NCBI GenBank assembly: GCA_936940865.1
Contig: CAKZJB010000003.1
Location: forward strand, 1-59,461
DNA length: 59,461 nt
Origin: an uncultured Asticcacaulis sp.
GTDB taxonomy: Bacteria > Pseudomonadota > Alphaproteobacteria > Caulobacterales > Caulobacteraceae
Direction of reading: 5' to 3'
The position numbers were made by a program, and so were the translations under genes. The first letter of the stretch is position 1. Each line of letters opens with the position of its first letter. Positions 45,538-53,292 of this stretch are shown one piece after another. The notes beneath the pieces were generated by a model. The model did not search any database. It saw only the letters and a program-made list of their open reading frames with translations, and had not been told where the DNA came from.

Positions 45538-46686
45538 TTATGCGCACTTGAACACACCGCCGTCGAACAGGACGTTCGGCGGCATGGCGATGTCATGCGG
45601 TTGCGCCGGCAGCGACCAGGGCTGGGCATGGCCGCCTTCTTCCTTTTCAAGCGCAATCGGGCAGTTGAGGCCCAGGCTTGAGGCGGCGATGCGCCACAGG
45701 TCCGGCCGGTATATATGACGCGCCAGCTGGTCGAAATCGTGTTCGGCGGTCAGCCAGCCCCACTTGACCATCTGCCCCAGGAACCATTTGGCGTGGCTGA
45801 TCCACGGATAGGTGGCGGTTTCCGGATCGAGCACCAGGCCGCTGCCGTGTTCGGACAGGGCCAGGGCGATGGCTTCCGCCGGTGCGCCGACATAGGCGCG
45901 CCGGGCCAGAATCCGCACCAGGTCCTGATGGTTGCCCGGGCGGCTGGCCCATTGCCCGGCGCGCAGCAGCGCGCGTACCAGCGCTATGACGGCGTCGGGG
46001 TTTTCCTCGGCCCAGGCGGAGCGGACGCCCAGGACCTTTTCCGGCTTGAGGCTCCAGTAGTCGGGGTCGGAAAAGAGAATCTCGCCACGGCCTTTCAGTT
46101 GCGCCGTCTGCGGCCAGGGCGAGCCCGAGCAGAATCCGTCGACCACGCCGTCCTTGATCATGTCGGCCATGCGCGACGGCGGCACGACGACCCACTGAAT
46201 CTGGCGTTCGGGATCAAGTCCGGCCGAAGCCACCCAATGGCGCAGGACAAAGTGGTGCGGCGAATAGGTAAAGGGAATGGCGAAGACCAGCCGGCCTTCG
46301 CCGGATTTTCGCCGGCGATCGACTTCGCGCGCCAGCAGGCGGGCGCTTCCCGTCAACGACCTGGCGGGATGGCCGTTTTCTTCCAGACGGGCCTTCAGCG
46401 CGGCCGACACCAGCACGGAATTGCCGTTGGCGCCCAAGGCAATCGGCGCGATGATCCGGCCCATGGACGGACCTTGGCCGAGCGCGGCGGCGAACGGCAT
46501 CGGCGCCAGGATATGGGCGGCATCGACCAGGCCGTAAGCCAGCTTGTCGCGTATGGTCGACCAGTTGGCCTCGCGGCTGAGCGTTACGTTCAAACCTTCG
46601 CTGTCGTAAAAGCCCAGCGCCTCGGCTACCAGCAGCAGGGCGGCGTCGTTGAGCGGGCTATAGGCGATCTTCACGTCCATGGTCAT
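45538..46686 (-). CDS. nasS: NasS, cytoplasmic nitrate/nitrite sensor
   Basis: NrtA-like binding protein of 382 aa with no signal peptide (MTMDVKIAYSPLNDAALLLV), so it stays in the cytoplasm. Motifs shared with NrtA include DAAHILAPMPFAAALGQG and GFCSGSPWPQTAQ. In known NasS/NasT systems NasS holds NasT inactive until nitrate or nitrite binds. The ATG overlaps the nasT stop (ATGA), so the two are cotranscribed as nasT-nasS. Confidence 0.92.
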   Translation of the reverse strand: MTMDVKIAYSPLNDAALLLVAEALGFYDSEGLNVTLSREANWSTIRDKLAYGLVDAAHILAPMPFAAALGQGPSMGRIIAPIALGANGNSVLVSAALKARLEENGHPARSLTGSARLLAREVDRRRKSGEGRLVFAIPFTYSPHHFVLRHWVASAGLDPERQIQWVVVPPSRMADMIKDGVVDGFCSGSPWPQTAQLKGRGEILFSDPDYWSLKPEKVLGVRSAWAEENPDAVIALVRALLRAGQWASRPGNHQDLVRILARRAYVGAPAEAIALALSEHGSGLVLDPETATYPWISHAKWFLGQMVKWGWLTAEHDFDQLARHIYRPDLWRIAASSLGLNCPIALEKEEGGHAQPWSLPAQPHDIAMPPNVLFDGGVFKCA

Positions 46687-47270
46687 TCGCCTCCGGGGGA
46701 AAGCAGGTCGCTGACGGCCAGGATATCGGCGGCCACGGCGTGGATGGGCCGGCCGGTATCCATGGCGTGCTTGCGCAGGAGCTTGTAGGCTTCGTCTTCA
46801 CTCAAGCCGCGCGACTTCATCAGGATGCCCTTGGCCCGGTCGATCGTCTTGCGGGCGGCCAAATCGGCGCGTGCCTTGTTGAGGTCGTTGCGCAACGACT
46901 GCATCATGGCGAAGCGCTGGGCGGCAACCGTCAATACCGACGACATGCGCTTCGGGTTGAAGCCGTCGACGATATAGGCTGCGACGCCGGCCTCGACCGC
47001 CTTGGCCGTCGAATTGGCGTCGGAGCGGTCGACGAACATCACGACCGGGCGCGGCACCGACTCGTTGGCGACCTGCAGGGCTTCCAGCATGTCGCGGTCG
47101 GGGCTTTCGCAGGCGATGATCACCATGTCCGGATCGATGTCGCGCAGCATGCGCAATTCGAACCGGGGCTGGATGGTGATCGACGGATCCTGCCCGGCAT
47201 GATCGGCGCGGATGCCCTCGGCCACCGAAGCGGCGCGGGCGTCATCGGGGTCGATGATCAGGACATTCAT
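46683..47270 (-). CDS. nasT: NasT, ANTAR-domain transcription antiterminator
   Basis: RNA-binding antiterminator of 195 aa. The N-terminal receiver-like domain runs to about residue 120. A coiled linker (LRNDLNKARADLAARKTIDR) leads to the ANTAR domain, AKGILMKSRGLSEDEAYKLLRK, ending near ADILAVSD. At the usual phosphoacceptor position of the receiver (MVIIACESPDRD) there is Ala, not Asp, consistent with control by NasS binding rather than phosphorylation. Predicted targets are the hairpins before narK, the porin-nrt operon and nasT itself. Confidence 0.93.
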   Translation of the reverse strand: MNVLIIDPDDARAASVAEGIRADHAGQDPSITIQPRFELRMLRDIDPDMVIIACESPDRDMLEALQVANESVPRPVVMFVDRSDANSTAKAVEAGVAAYIVDGFNPKRMSSVLTVAAQRFAMMQSLRNDLNKARADLAARKTIDRAKGILMKSRGLSEDEAYKLLRKHAMDTGRPIHAVAADILAVSDLLSPGGE

Positions 47271-47300
47271 GGTCGCCGGTCGAAGCCTCTTTGCATCAAC

Positions 47301-47348
47301 AAAAAACCGCCAACAATCGCCCGGACATTTCCGGTCGGTTGAAGGCGG
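47301..47348 (-). terminator. Candidate leader terminator of nasT-nasS
   Basis: Minus-strand arms CCGCC (47344-47348) and GGCGG (47307-47311) with a CCGGA/TCCGG inner hairpin, then six Ts ending 31 nt before the nasT ATG. The stem is short, so this is weaker than the other two leader terminators. Confidence 0.5.
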
Positions 47349-47359
47349 CGGTGCCAGTC

Positions 47360-47388
47360 GCCGCCCGGTTCTCCGTTGAACCGGCGGC
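47360..47388 (-). promoter_or_regulatory. ANTAR-type hairpin in the nasT-nasS leader
   Basis: Minus-strand stem GCCGCCGGTTC / GAACCGGGCGGC, eleven pairs with one bulged G, and hexaloop AACGGA (A1, G4). Its 3' arm overlaps an alternative seven-pair stem, GGCGGCG / CGCCGCC (47344-47365). A second A-x-x-G hexaloop was not found. Confidence 0.6.
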
Positions 47389-47543
47389 TTCGGAGGAACA
47401 ATGATAAAAAACTTTCATCATGGCAAGTGCTGCGGTGCAATATTTATACCCGAAAGCCCGAGCGTCTCTGAGAAGAACCGAATAGGCTTGCTTTTCCGTT
47501 TCCGCTCGTGTTCGATCCGCCGACTTTTATATGGGGAGCAATT

Positions 47544-48341
47544 GTGGCCCGCCGTCTTGTGCTGATTACCGGGGCGTCCGCCGGCATAGGCCTGAGTTTC
47601 GCCCGCACCTACGCTGCGCACGGCTGGGACGTGGCCGTCACCGCCCGGCGTGAAGACCGCCTGAAGACCCTGGCCGAGGAAATCTCCCTGCGCTTCGGCG
47701 TCGAGGCGCATGCCCTGCCGGCCGACCTGTCCGATCCCGCCGCTCCCGAAGCCCTGCAAAAGAGCCTGCTGGCGCTTGGCCGCGGCGTCGACGGCCTGGT
47801 GAACAATGCCGGCTACGGTCAGCCCGGCGGCTTCCTCGGCAATACGCTCGAGGCGCACAAGGCCTTCATGCAGGTCATGTGGCTGGCGCCGATCGAGCTG
47901 ATCCATCGCTTCCTGCCGGGCATGGTCGAGCAGCGCTTCGGCCGCATCATCAATGTCGCCTCGCTGGCGGGATTCCTGCCGGCGTCGCCGGGCGACACGC
48001 TCTATGGACCGGTCAAGACCGGCTTGACGCGCTTTTCGCAGAGCCTGCATCTTGAGGTCCGGGACCATGGCGTCCATGTCAGCGCGCTTTGCCCCGGCTG
48101 GACCTATTCCGAATTCCACGATGTCGTCGGTACGCGCTCGAAGCTTTCCAAGGCCATTCCCGAATGGTGGTGGATGGGCGCCGACGAGGTCGCGCGCGAA
48201 GGCTTCGTCGCCGCCGAGGCCAACCGGCCAGCGTGCGTTCCGGGCGCGCCCAACAAGACGGTGGCGGCCCTGCTCAAGGTCCTGCCCGACGACTGGGTGA
48301 TGGAGCTGGCCTCGGGCCAGCTCAGGAAAATCCATCGATAA
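47544..48341 (+). CDS. Short-chain dehydrogenase/reductase
   Basis: NAD(P)-dependent SDR of 265 aa from a GTG preceded by GGGGAGC; an upstream in-frame start adds 12 residues before the Rossmann fold. The cofactor loop is TGASAGIG, followed by NNAGYGQPGG, catalytic Ser in NVASLAG and YGPVK as the YxxxK motif. The substrate is unknown. It faces away from nasT and converges with marC, the two stop codons lying in one palindrome. Confidence 0.88.
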   Translation: MARRLVLITGASAGIGLSFARTYAAHGWDVAVTARREDRLKTLAEEISLRFGVEAHALPADLSDPAAPEALQKSLLALGRGVDGLVNNAGYGQPGGFLGNTLEAHKAFMQVMWLAPIELIHRFLPGMVEQRFGRIINVASLAGFLPASPGDTLYGPVKTGLTRFSQSLHLEVRDHGVHVSALCPGWTYSEFHDVVGTRSKLSKAIPEWWWMGADEVAREGFVAAEANRPACVPGAPNKTVAALLKVLPDDWVMELASGQLRKIHR

Positions 48342-48351
48342 TTATCGATGG
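48332..48351. other. Perfect 20-bp palindrome spanning two convergent stop codons
   Basis: CCATCGATAA followed by its exact complement. The TAA on each strand is the stop of the SDR and marC genes respectively, so both proteins end in His-Arg. It could form a hairpin at both mRNA ends; no T-run follows on either strand. Confidence 0.75.
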
Positions 48352-49067
48352 TGCTCCGTGTAGGGGTGCGCCGCCGACGGCAGGATGATGTTGTGCGTGA
48401 TCTCGCTGACCGCCGAGATGACGATCTGTACCGAAAGTGCACACAGGATCAGGCCCAGCACGCGCACCACGACGACCATGCCGACGCGGCCGAAGATGCG
48501 CGAAATGGTGTTGGACAAGAGCAGCGTCACCAGGATCGCCACGGCGGTGGTAATGATGGCCAGCACGCCGACGGCCAGGCCCAGGGGCCCGAAATCCTGC
48601 GCCACGCCGGCCTGGATGACGACCGTCGAGATCGTGCCCGGGCCGACCATCAGCGGGAAGGCAAAGGGCACGACCAGCTTTTCGAAGCTTTTCTTGGCGT
48701 TCTCGCGATGGCCCAGCGGCTGAATGCCCGATGCCGGATCGCCACCATGCGCAACTTCGTCCGCATGGGTGAAGGTCTCGAGGAACTCGCCGCGGGCCAT
48801 CTCCAGTCCCATGAGGAACAGCAGCAGCCCGCCGGCGATGCGGAAGGCGTCCATTGAGATGCCGAAGAATTTCAGGATGTTCAGGCCGGCAAAGAAGAAG
48901 ACGGTCAGTATGACGGCCGTGAAGATGCTGATGTAGAGGCTCAGCCAGCGTCGGGCGGTTCGCGACTGGCTTTGCGTGGCGGCGGCGAATATCGGCACGT
49001 TGCCGATCGGGTCGATCAGCGCGAAAAGCGTGATGAAGAAGTTGACGTAGAACGCAAGCAGGGTCAT
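48342..49067 (-). CDS. MarC-family integral membrane protein
   Basis: Membrane protein of 241 aa with about six helices. The family N-terminus FFITLFALIDPIGNVPIF and the mid-protein VPFAFPLMVGPGTISTVV are clear. MarC proteins have no established function; an early link to multiple antibiotic resistance was not upheld. The start MTLLAFYVNFF was chosen; a longer start adds 42 hydrophilic residues. Confidence 0.88.
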   Translation of the reverse strand: MTLLAFYVNFFITLFALIDPIGNVPIFAAATQSQSRTARRWLSLYISIFTAVILTVFFFAGLNILKFFGISMDAFRIAGGLLLFLMGLEMARGEFLETFTHADEVAHGGDPASGIQPLGHRENAKKSFEKLVVPFAFPLMVGPGTISTVVIQAGVAQDFGPLGLAVGVLAIITTAVAILVTLLLSNTISRIFGRVGMVVVVRVLGLILCALSVQIVISAVSEITHNIILPSAAHPYTEHHR

Positions 49068-49161
49068 GAGACCGTCTCGGCAAGAGGTGGCGTCTTTTTG
49101 ATGTACGGCGCTTCGCCCTCCAGAGCAAACTGGTTTCGATTGATTATTAAGGGCTGATTCC

Positions 49162-49863
49162 ATGACGACGCTTCTCAAGGCCGACGACCGCATGATCCTG
49201 GCGCTGGACGAGCCCGATCTCGACCGCGCCCGCGCTCTGGTAAAGACGCTTGGCGACAGCGTGTCCTTCTACAAGATCGGCCTGACGCTGCTGGCCCAGG
49301 GCGGTCTGGTCGTGGCCGAGGAGCTGAAGGCCGAAGGTAAGAAGATCTTCCAGGACTGGAAGTTGCACGACATTGGGGCCCAGGTCGAAGGCGCCGCGAA
49401 AGCCGCGTGCTCGGGCGCGTGCGATCTTTTGACCGTCCATGCCGAGCCCCAGGTCATGCGCGCCGCCGTGCGCGGTCGCACCAACGATACGACCAAGATC
49501 ATCGGCGTCACCGTGATGACCAGTCTCACGCAATACGATCTCGACGAGATGGGCTATGGCATGGAGCTGACCGATCTGGTCATGCGCCGCGTCGACCAGG
49601 CGGTGGAATGCGGCCTCGACGGTATCGTCTCCAGCCCGCACGAGGCGGCGATGATCCGTGCCCGTGTGCCGGCCGATTTCCTGATCGTGACGCCCGGCGT
49701 GCGTCCCGAAGGCGCGGCGCTCGACGACCAGCAGCGCGTGGCGACGCCCCAGGAAGCGTTATTGCACGGCGCGTCGCATGTCGTGGTCGGCCGCCCCATC
49801 AGCCGCGCGGCGGACCCGGTCGCCGCGGCGCAAGGTATCCTGGCAGCGTTGCATAACGTGTAA
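49162..49863 (+). CDS. pyrF: Orotidine 5'-phosphate decarboxylase
   Basis: Final step of UMP synthesis. The protein has 233 aa. The active-site segment IFQDWKLHDIGAQVEGA carries the catalytic Lys-Asp pattern (DxKxxDI, here DWKLHDI), and VTPGVRPEG near the C-terminus binds phosphate. It is divergent from marC and has no obvious operon partners. Confidence 0.96.
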   Translation: MTTLLKADDRMILALDEPDLDRARALVKTLGDSVSFYKIGLTLLAQGGLVVAEELKAEGKKIFQDWKLHDIGAQVEGAAKAACSGACDLLTVHAEPQVMRAAVRGRTNDTTKIIGVTVMTSLTQYDLDEMGYGMELTDLVMRRVDQAVECGLDGIVSSPHEAAMIRARVPADFLIVTPGVRPEGAALDDQQRVATPQEALLHGASHVVVGRPISRAADPVAAAQGILAALHNV

Positions 49864-49904
49864 TTGCACCTCCCCATTTTTCTGCGAAAAACGGGGAGAT
49901 GTAT

Positions 49905-50117
49905 TCAAAAATCCACCGCGATTCCCTTGCGTTCCCAGTCGCCATAGCGCGTGGGTTCAGGCCCGCCGGGTCCGCCTTCCTCGATGGCGCGGGCGATCTC
50001 GGCCTCTTCGTGAGCCCGGCGTTCGGCGGCCTCGGCCAGGGCGCGCTGCGCTTCGGGCGTCAGCACTTTTTTGGTCACTTCACCAAGATCGGCGGGTTTT
50101 TCGGGTTCGGATGACAT
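49905..50117 (-). CDS. SdhAF4-like succinate dehydrogenase assembly factor (DUF1674)
   Basis: Small protein of 70 aa whose C-terminus GGPGGPEPTRYGDWERKGIAVDF-like end (key residues GPEPTRYGDWE and the final DF) is the DUF1674/Sdh8 signature. Eukaryotic members protect flavinylated SdhA during complex II assembly. The start MSSEPEKPADLG gives the family length; an earlier start adds 20 residues. sdh genes are not in this window, so the role is inferred from family only. Confidence 0.85.
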   Translation of the reverse strand: MSSEPEKPADLGEVTKKVLTPEAQRALAEAAERRAHEEAEIARAIEEGGPGGPEPTRYGDWERKGIAVDF

Positions 50118-50198
50118 TTTTGTAAGGATGTGGCGTGGATTTACGGCTCTTCCCATATCTAGGCTTCGAACGCTCAAAGCTCAAGGAAGCCTGTAAAA

Positions 50199-51110
50199 AT
50201 GCATCTCAAGACCTGGATCCTGCTGGCCGGCCTGACGGCGCTGTTCGGCGCCTTCGGTCTTCTGTTGGCCGGCCCGACCGGCATGGTGATCGCGCTTTTG
50301 ATCGCCGTGGCCATGAACCTGTTTACCTATTGGAATTCGGACCGGATGGTGCTTGGTATGTACAATGCCCAGCCTGTCGAACCCGATACCGCCAATCCGC
50401 TGTTGCGCACCTATTATAACGACATCGCTGAGTTGGCCGGCCGCGCCGGCCTTCCCATGCCGGGCGTCTATGTCATCGACAGCGAGCAGCCCAATGCCTT
50501 CGCCACCGGACGAGACCCGCAGCATGCAGCCGTATGCGCCACGGTTGGCCTTTTGCAACGTCTCGACCGCGGCGAAATCCGCGGCGTCATGGCGCACGAA
50601 CTGGCGCATGTCAAAAACCGCGATACCCTGACCATGACGATCACGGCGTCGATCGCCGGCGCCATTTCGTCGCTGGCCAACTTCGCGATGGTCTTCGGCG
50701 GATCGCGCGACGACGAGGGGCGCGGCGGCAATGTCATCGGCGCCATCGCCATGGCGATCCTGGCGCCGATTGCCGCCATGCTGGTCCAGATGGCGATTTC
50801 GCGGACGCGCGAATATGCCGCGGACCGGGTGGGCGGGGAAATCTCCGGCGATCCGGAGGCCCTGGCGCGAGCGCTCCACAAGATCGAAGCCTATGCACAA
50901 GGCCTCACCAATTACGAAGCGGAGCGAAATCCGGCGACGGCGCACCTGTTCATCATCAACCCGCTGCACGGTGGCGGACTCGACAACTGGTTCTCGACCC
51001 ACCCTTCGACCGAGAACCGTGTGCAGGCCCTGATCCGGCTGGCGCAGGAAATGGGCGGGCGAAAATCAGGAAAAACATTTACCGCGGTGCCCACAACGGA
51101 TATGGGCTAA
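50199..51110 (+). CDS. htpX: HtpX-type membrane zinc protease
   Basis: Membrane metalloprotease of 303 aa for quality control of membrane proteins. Two helices at residues 5-45, then the zinc motif HELAH (His133, Glu134, His137) and the third ligand region [13 protein letters not shown]. Two further hydrophobic segments lie between these. It precedes rsmB by 36 bp on the same strand, an order seen in other alphaproteobacteria. Confidence 0.95.
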   Translation: MHLKTWILLAGLTALFGAFGLLLAGPTGMVIALLIAVAMNLFTYWNSDRMVLGMYNAQPVEPDTANPLLRTYYNDIAELAGRAGLPMPGVYVIDSEQPNAFATGRDPQHAAVCATVGLLQRLDRGEIRGVMAHELAHVKNRDTLTMTITASIAGAISSLANFAMVFGGSRDDEGRGGNVIGAIAMAILAPIAAMLVQMAISRTREYAADRVGGEISGDPEALARALHKIEAYAQGLTNYEAERNPATAHLFIINPLHGGGLDNWFSTHPSTENRVQALIRLAQEMGGRKSGKTFTAVPTTDMG

Positions 51111-51146
51111 GCCGCCTTACCTGCCCCAGTTTCCAAGCATCTTGTC

Positions 51147-52565
51147 ATGACACCCATTCGCTCCAAACGCCCGTCGTCCCGTTCCGGCTATCACCCGCCC
51201 AAGGTCAGGCCGCAGCCCAAACCCAAACCGAAGTTCGCGCCCAACGAACGGGTGGCTGTCGATGACGGCGGCGATATCGGCATGCCGGCACGCATTGCCG
51301 CGCTTACCCTGGTCGATGCGGCGCTGGAAAAGCGTTCGGGTTTCGATGAGGCGGTGACGCGCTCGGACTTCCTGGCCCTGTCCGAAAGCGAACGCAGCTT
51401 TGCCCGCGCCCTGGCCCTGCTGGTGCTGCGCCGCCTGGGGCAATTCGACGAAATCATCGACAAGCGCACGCAGAAGACGCCGTCCGATAGCGTGTGCGCC
51501 CTGCTGCGCATTGGCCTGGCGCAGATCGGCTACATGCAGGTCCCCGACTTCGCCGCCGTGTCGACGACGGTCAAGCTGGCCGAACGCGAAGCCCATACCC
51601 GTCCGTTCAAGGGCCTGATCAACGCCATCCTGCGCGGCGTGATCCGCGATCGAGAGGCTACCGGCCAGTTCCCGAAGATGAATCCCGCGCGGCTGGTGCC
51701 CGACTGGCTGTTCCAGCGCTGGGTGGCGGCCTATGGCCGCCCGGCGGCCGAAGGCATCGCGCTCGCCCTGACAGAAGAGCCGGCCACCGACCTCAGCTTC
51801 AAAACCATCGCCGATCTCGACCGCCTGAAAGAGGCGCTGGACGGCACGCCGCTGGGCGACCGGGCCATGCGCAGCGCGCTTCGCGGCGACATCCGCGACT
51901 GGGCCGGCTATAGCGAGGGCGTGTGGTGGGTGCAGGACGCGGCGTCGAGCGTTCCGGTCGCGCTTCTGGGCGATCTGACCGGCGAGACCGCCATCGACCT
52001 GTGCTCGGCGCCCGGCGGCAAGACGCTGCAACTGCTGGCGCGCGGCGCGGCCGTCGTGGCGCTCGACCGTTCGAAGAACCGCCTGAAGCGCGTCGAGGAA
52101 AACCTAAAACGCACGGGCTACGCTGCCGAAATGAACATGGCCGACGCCGAAACCTGGCAAGACGCGCGAACATTCGATGTCGTGCTGCTCGATGCGCCGT
52201 GCAGCGCCACCGGCACCTTCCGGCGCCAGCCCGACGTCCTTTGGGCGACGCGGCCTTCCGACATCGCCAAGCTGGCCGACGTCCAGCACCGCCTGCTCGA
52301 TTCCGCGGCGAAGCATGTCGCACCGGGCGGCTGTCTTGTCTATTCGACCTGTTCGCTGGAACGCGAGGAGGGAGAAACCCAGGTCCTGGCCTTCGTACGG
52401 CGCCATCCCGAATTCGTCGTGGATAAGGTAACCGCGGACGAAGCCTCCGCCATCGGATTGCCGCAGGGCTCGGTGAAGCCCGAAGGTTGGCTGCGCCTGT
52501 TGCCACACCAGAGGGCGGGGGGACAGGACGGGTTTTTCGTCGCAAGACTGCGCCGAAACGGTTGA
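51147..52565 (+). CDS. rsmB: 16S rRNA (cytosine-C5)-methyltransferase, RsmB type
   Basis: S-adenosylmethionine-dependent m5C methyltransferase of 472 aa. A basic Pro-rich N-terminal tail is followed by a NusB-like RNA-binding domain (about residues 45-170) and the Rossmann methyltransferase domain with CSAPGGKTLQ. The two catalytic cysteines are Cys352 (DAPCSATG) and Cys402 (STCS). Presence of the NusB domain favours RsmB over other m5C enzymes. Confidence 0.92.
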   Translation: MTPIRSKRPSSRSGYHPPKVRPQPKPKPKFAPNERVAVDDGGDIGMPARIAALTLVDAALEKRSGFDEAVTRSDFLALSESERSFARALALLVLRRLGQFDEIIDKRTQKTPSDSVCALLRIGLAQIGYMQVPDFAAVSTTVKLAEREAHTRPFKGLINAILRGVIRDREATGQFPKMNPARLVPDWLFQRWVAAYGRPAAEGIALALTEEPATDLSFKTIADLDRLKEALDGTPLGDRAMRSALRGDIRDWAGYSEGVWWVQDAASSVPVALLGDLTGETAIDLCSAPGGKTLQLLARGAAVVALDRSKNRLKRVEENLKRTGYAAEMNMADAETWQDARTFDVVLLDAPCSATGTFRRQPDVLWATRPSDIAKLADVQHRLLDSAAKHVAPGGCLVYSTCSLEREEGETQVLAFVRRHPEFVVDKVTADEASAIGLPQGSVKPEGWLRLLPHQRAGGQDGFFVARLRRNG

Positions 52566-52620
52566 CGGCAGCCGCGAAACAACCGTTATAGACAACCTCC
52601 AATCTGGGATTCTGACTCGC

Positions 52621-53286
52621 ATGCCGATGTCCGCTCCGCTCATCTGTCCGTCCATCCTTGCCTCCGATTTCGCGCGCCTGGGCGAAGAGGTTCAGGCGAT
52701 CACGGCGGCCGGCGCCGATTTCGTCCATATCGACGTCATGGACGGCCATTTCGTTCCCAACATCACCATCGGCCCCGAGGTCGTGAAGGCGCTGCGCCCC
52801 CACACCACCCTGCCGTTCGACGTCCACCTGATGGTCGCGCCGGTCGATCCCTTCCTGGAAGCCTTTCGCGCCGCCGGTGCCGATTATATGAGCGTCCATC
52901 CGGAAGCCGGACCGCACCTGCATCGCACGCTCAAGCAGATCCGCTATCTCGGCGCCAAGGCCGGCGTCGTGCTCAATCCGGCGACGCCTGTCGAGGTGCT
53001 CGACTGGGTGATCGACGATATCGACCTGGTGCTGATCATGAGCGTCAATCCGGGCTTCGGCGGCCAGAGCTTCATCTCGTCGCAGCTGCGCAAGATCGAG
53101 GCCGTGCGCCGCCGGCTTGACGCCATCGCCCATCCGGCCATTCTGCAGGTCGACGGCGGTGTAAATGCCCAGAACGCCCAGGCCTGCGTCGACGCCGGCG
53201 CCACGGCGCTGGTCGCCGGCACCGCCGTCTTCAAGGGCGGCGCGTCCGCCTATGCCGACAACATCAAGACGCTGAAAGGGCTTTAA
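52621..53286 (+). CDS. rpe: Ribulose-phosphate 3-epimerase
   Basis: Interconverts ribulose 5-phosphate and xylulose 5-phosphate in the pentose phosphate pathway. The protein is a TIM barrel of 221 aa. CPSILASDFARLG opens the family, and HIDVMDGHFVPNITIGP carries the metal-binding His and Asp. VMSVNPGFGGQ-like (here IMSVNPGFGGQ) and VDGGVN complete it. The next gene follows six bases later. Confidence 0.97.
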   Translation: MPMSAPLICPSILASDFARLGEEVQAITAAGADFVHIDVMDGHFVPNITIGPEVVKALRPHTTLPFDVHLMVAPVDPFLEAFRAAGADYMSVHPEAGPHLHRTLKQIRYLGAKAGVVLNPATPVEVLDWVIDDIDLVLIMSVNPGFGGQSFISSQLRKIEAVRRRLDAIAHPAILQVDGGVNAQNAQACVDAGATALVAGTAVFKGGASAYADNIKTLKGL

Positions 53287-53292
53287 GGCACG

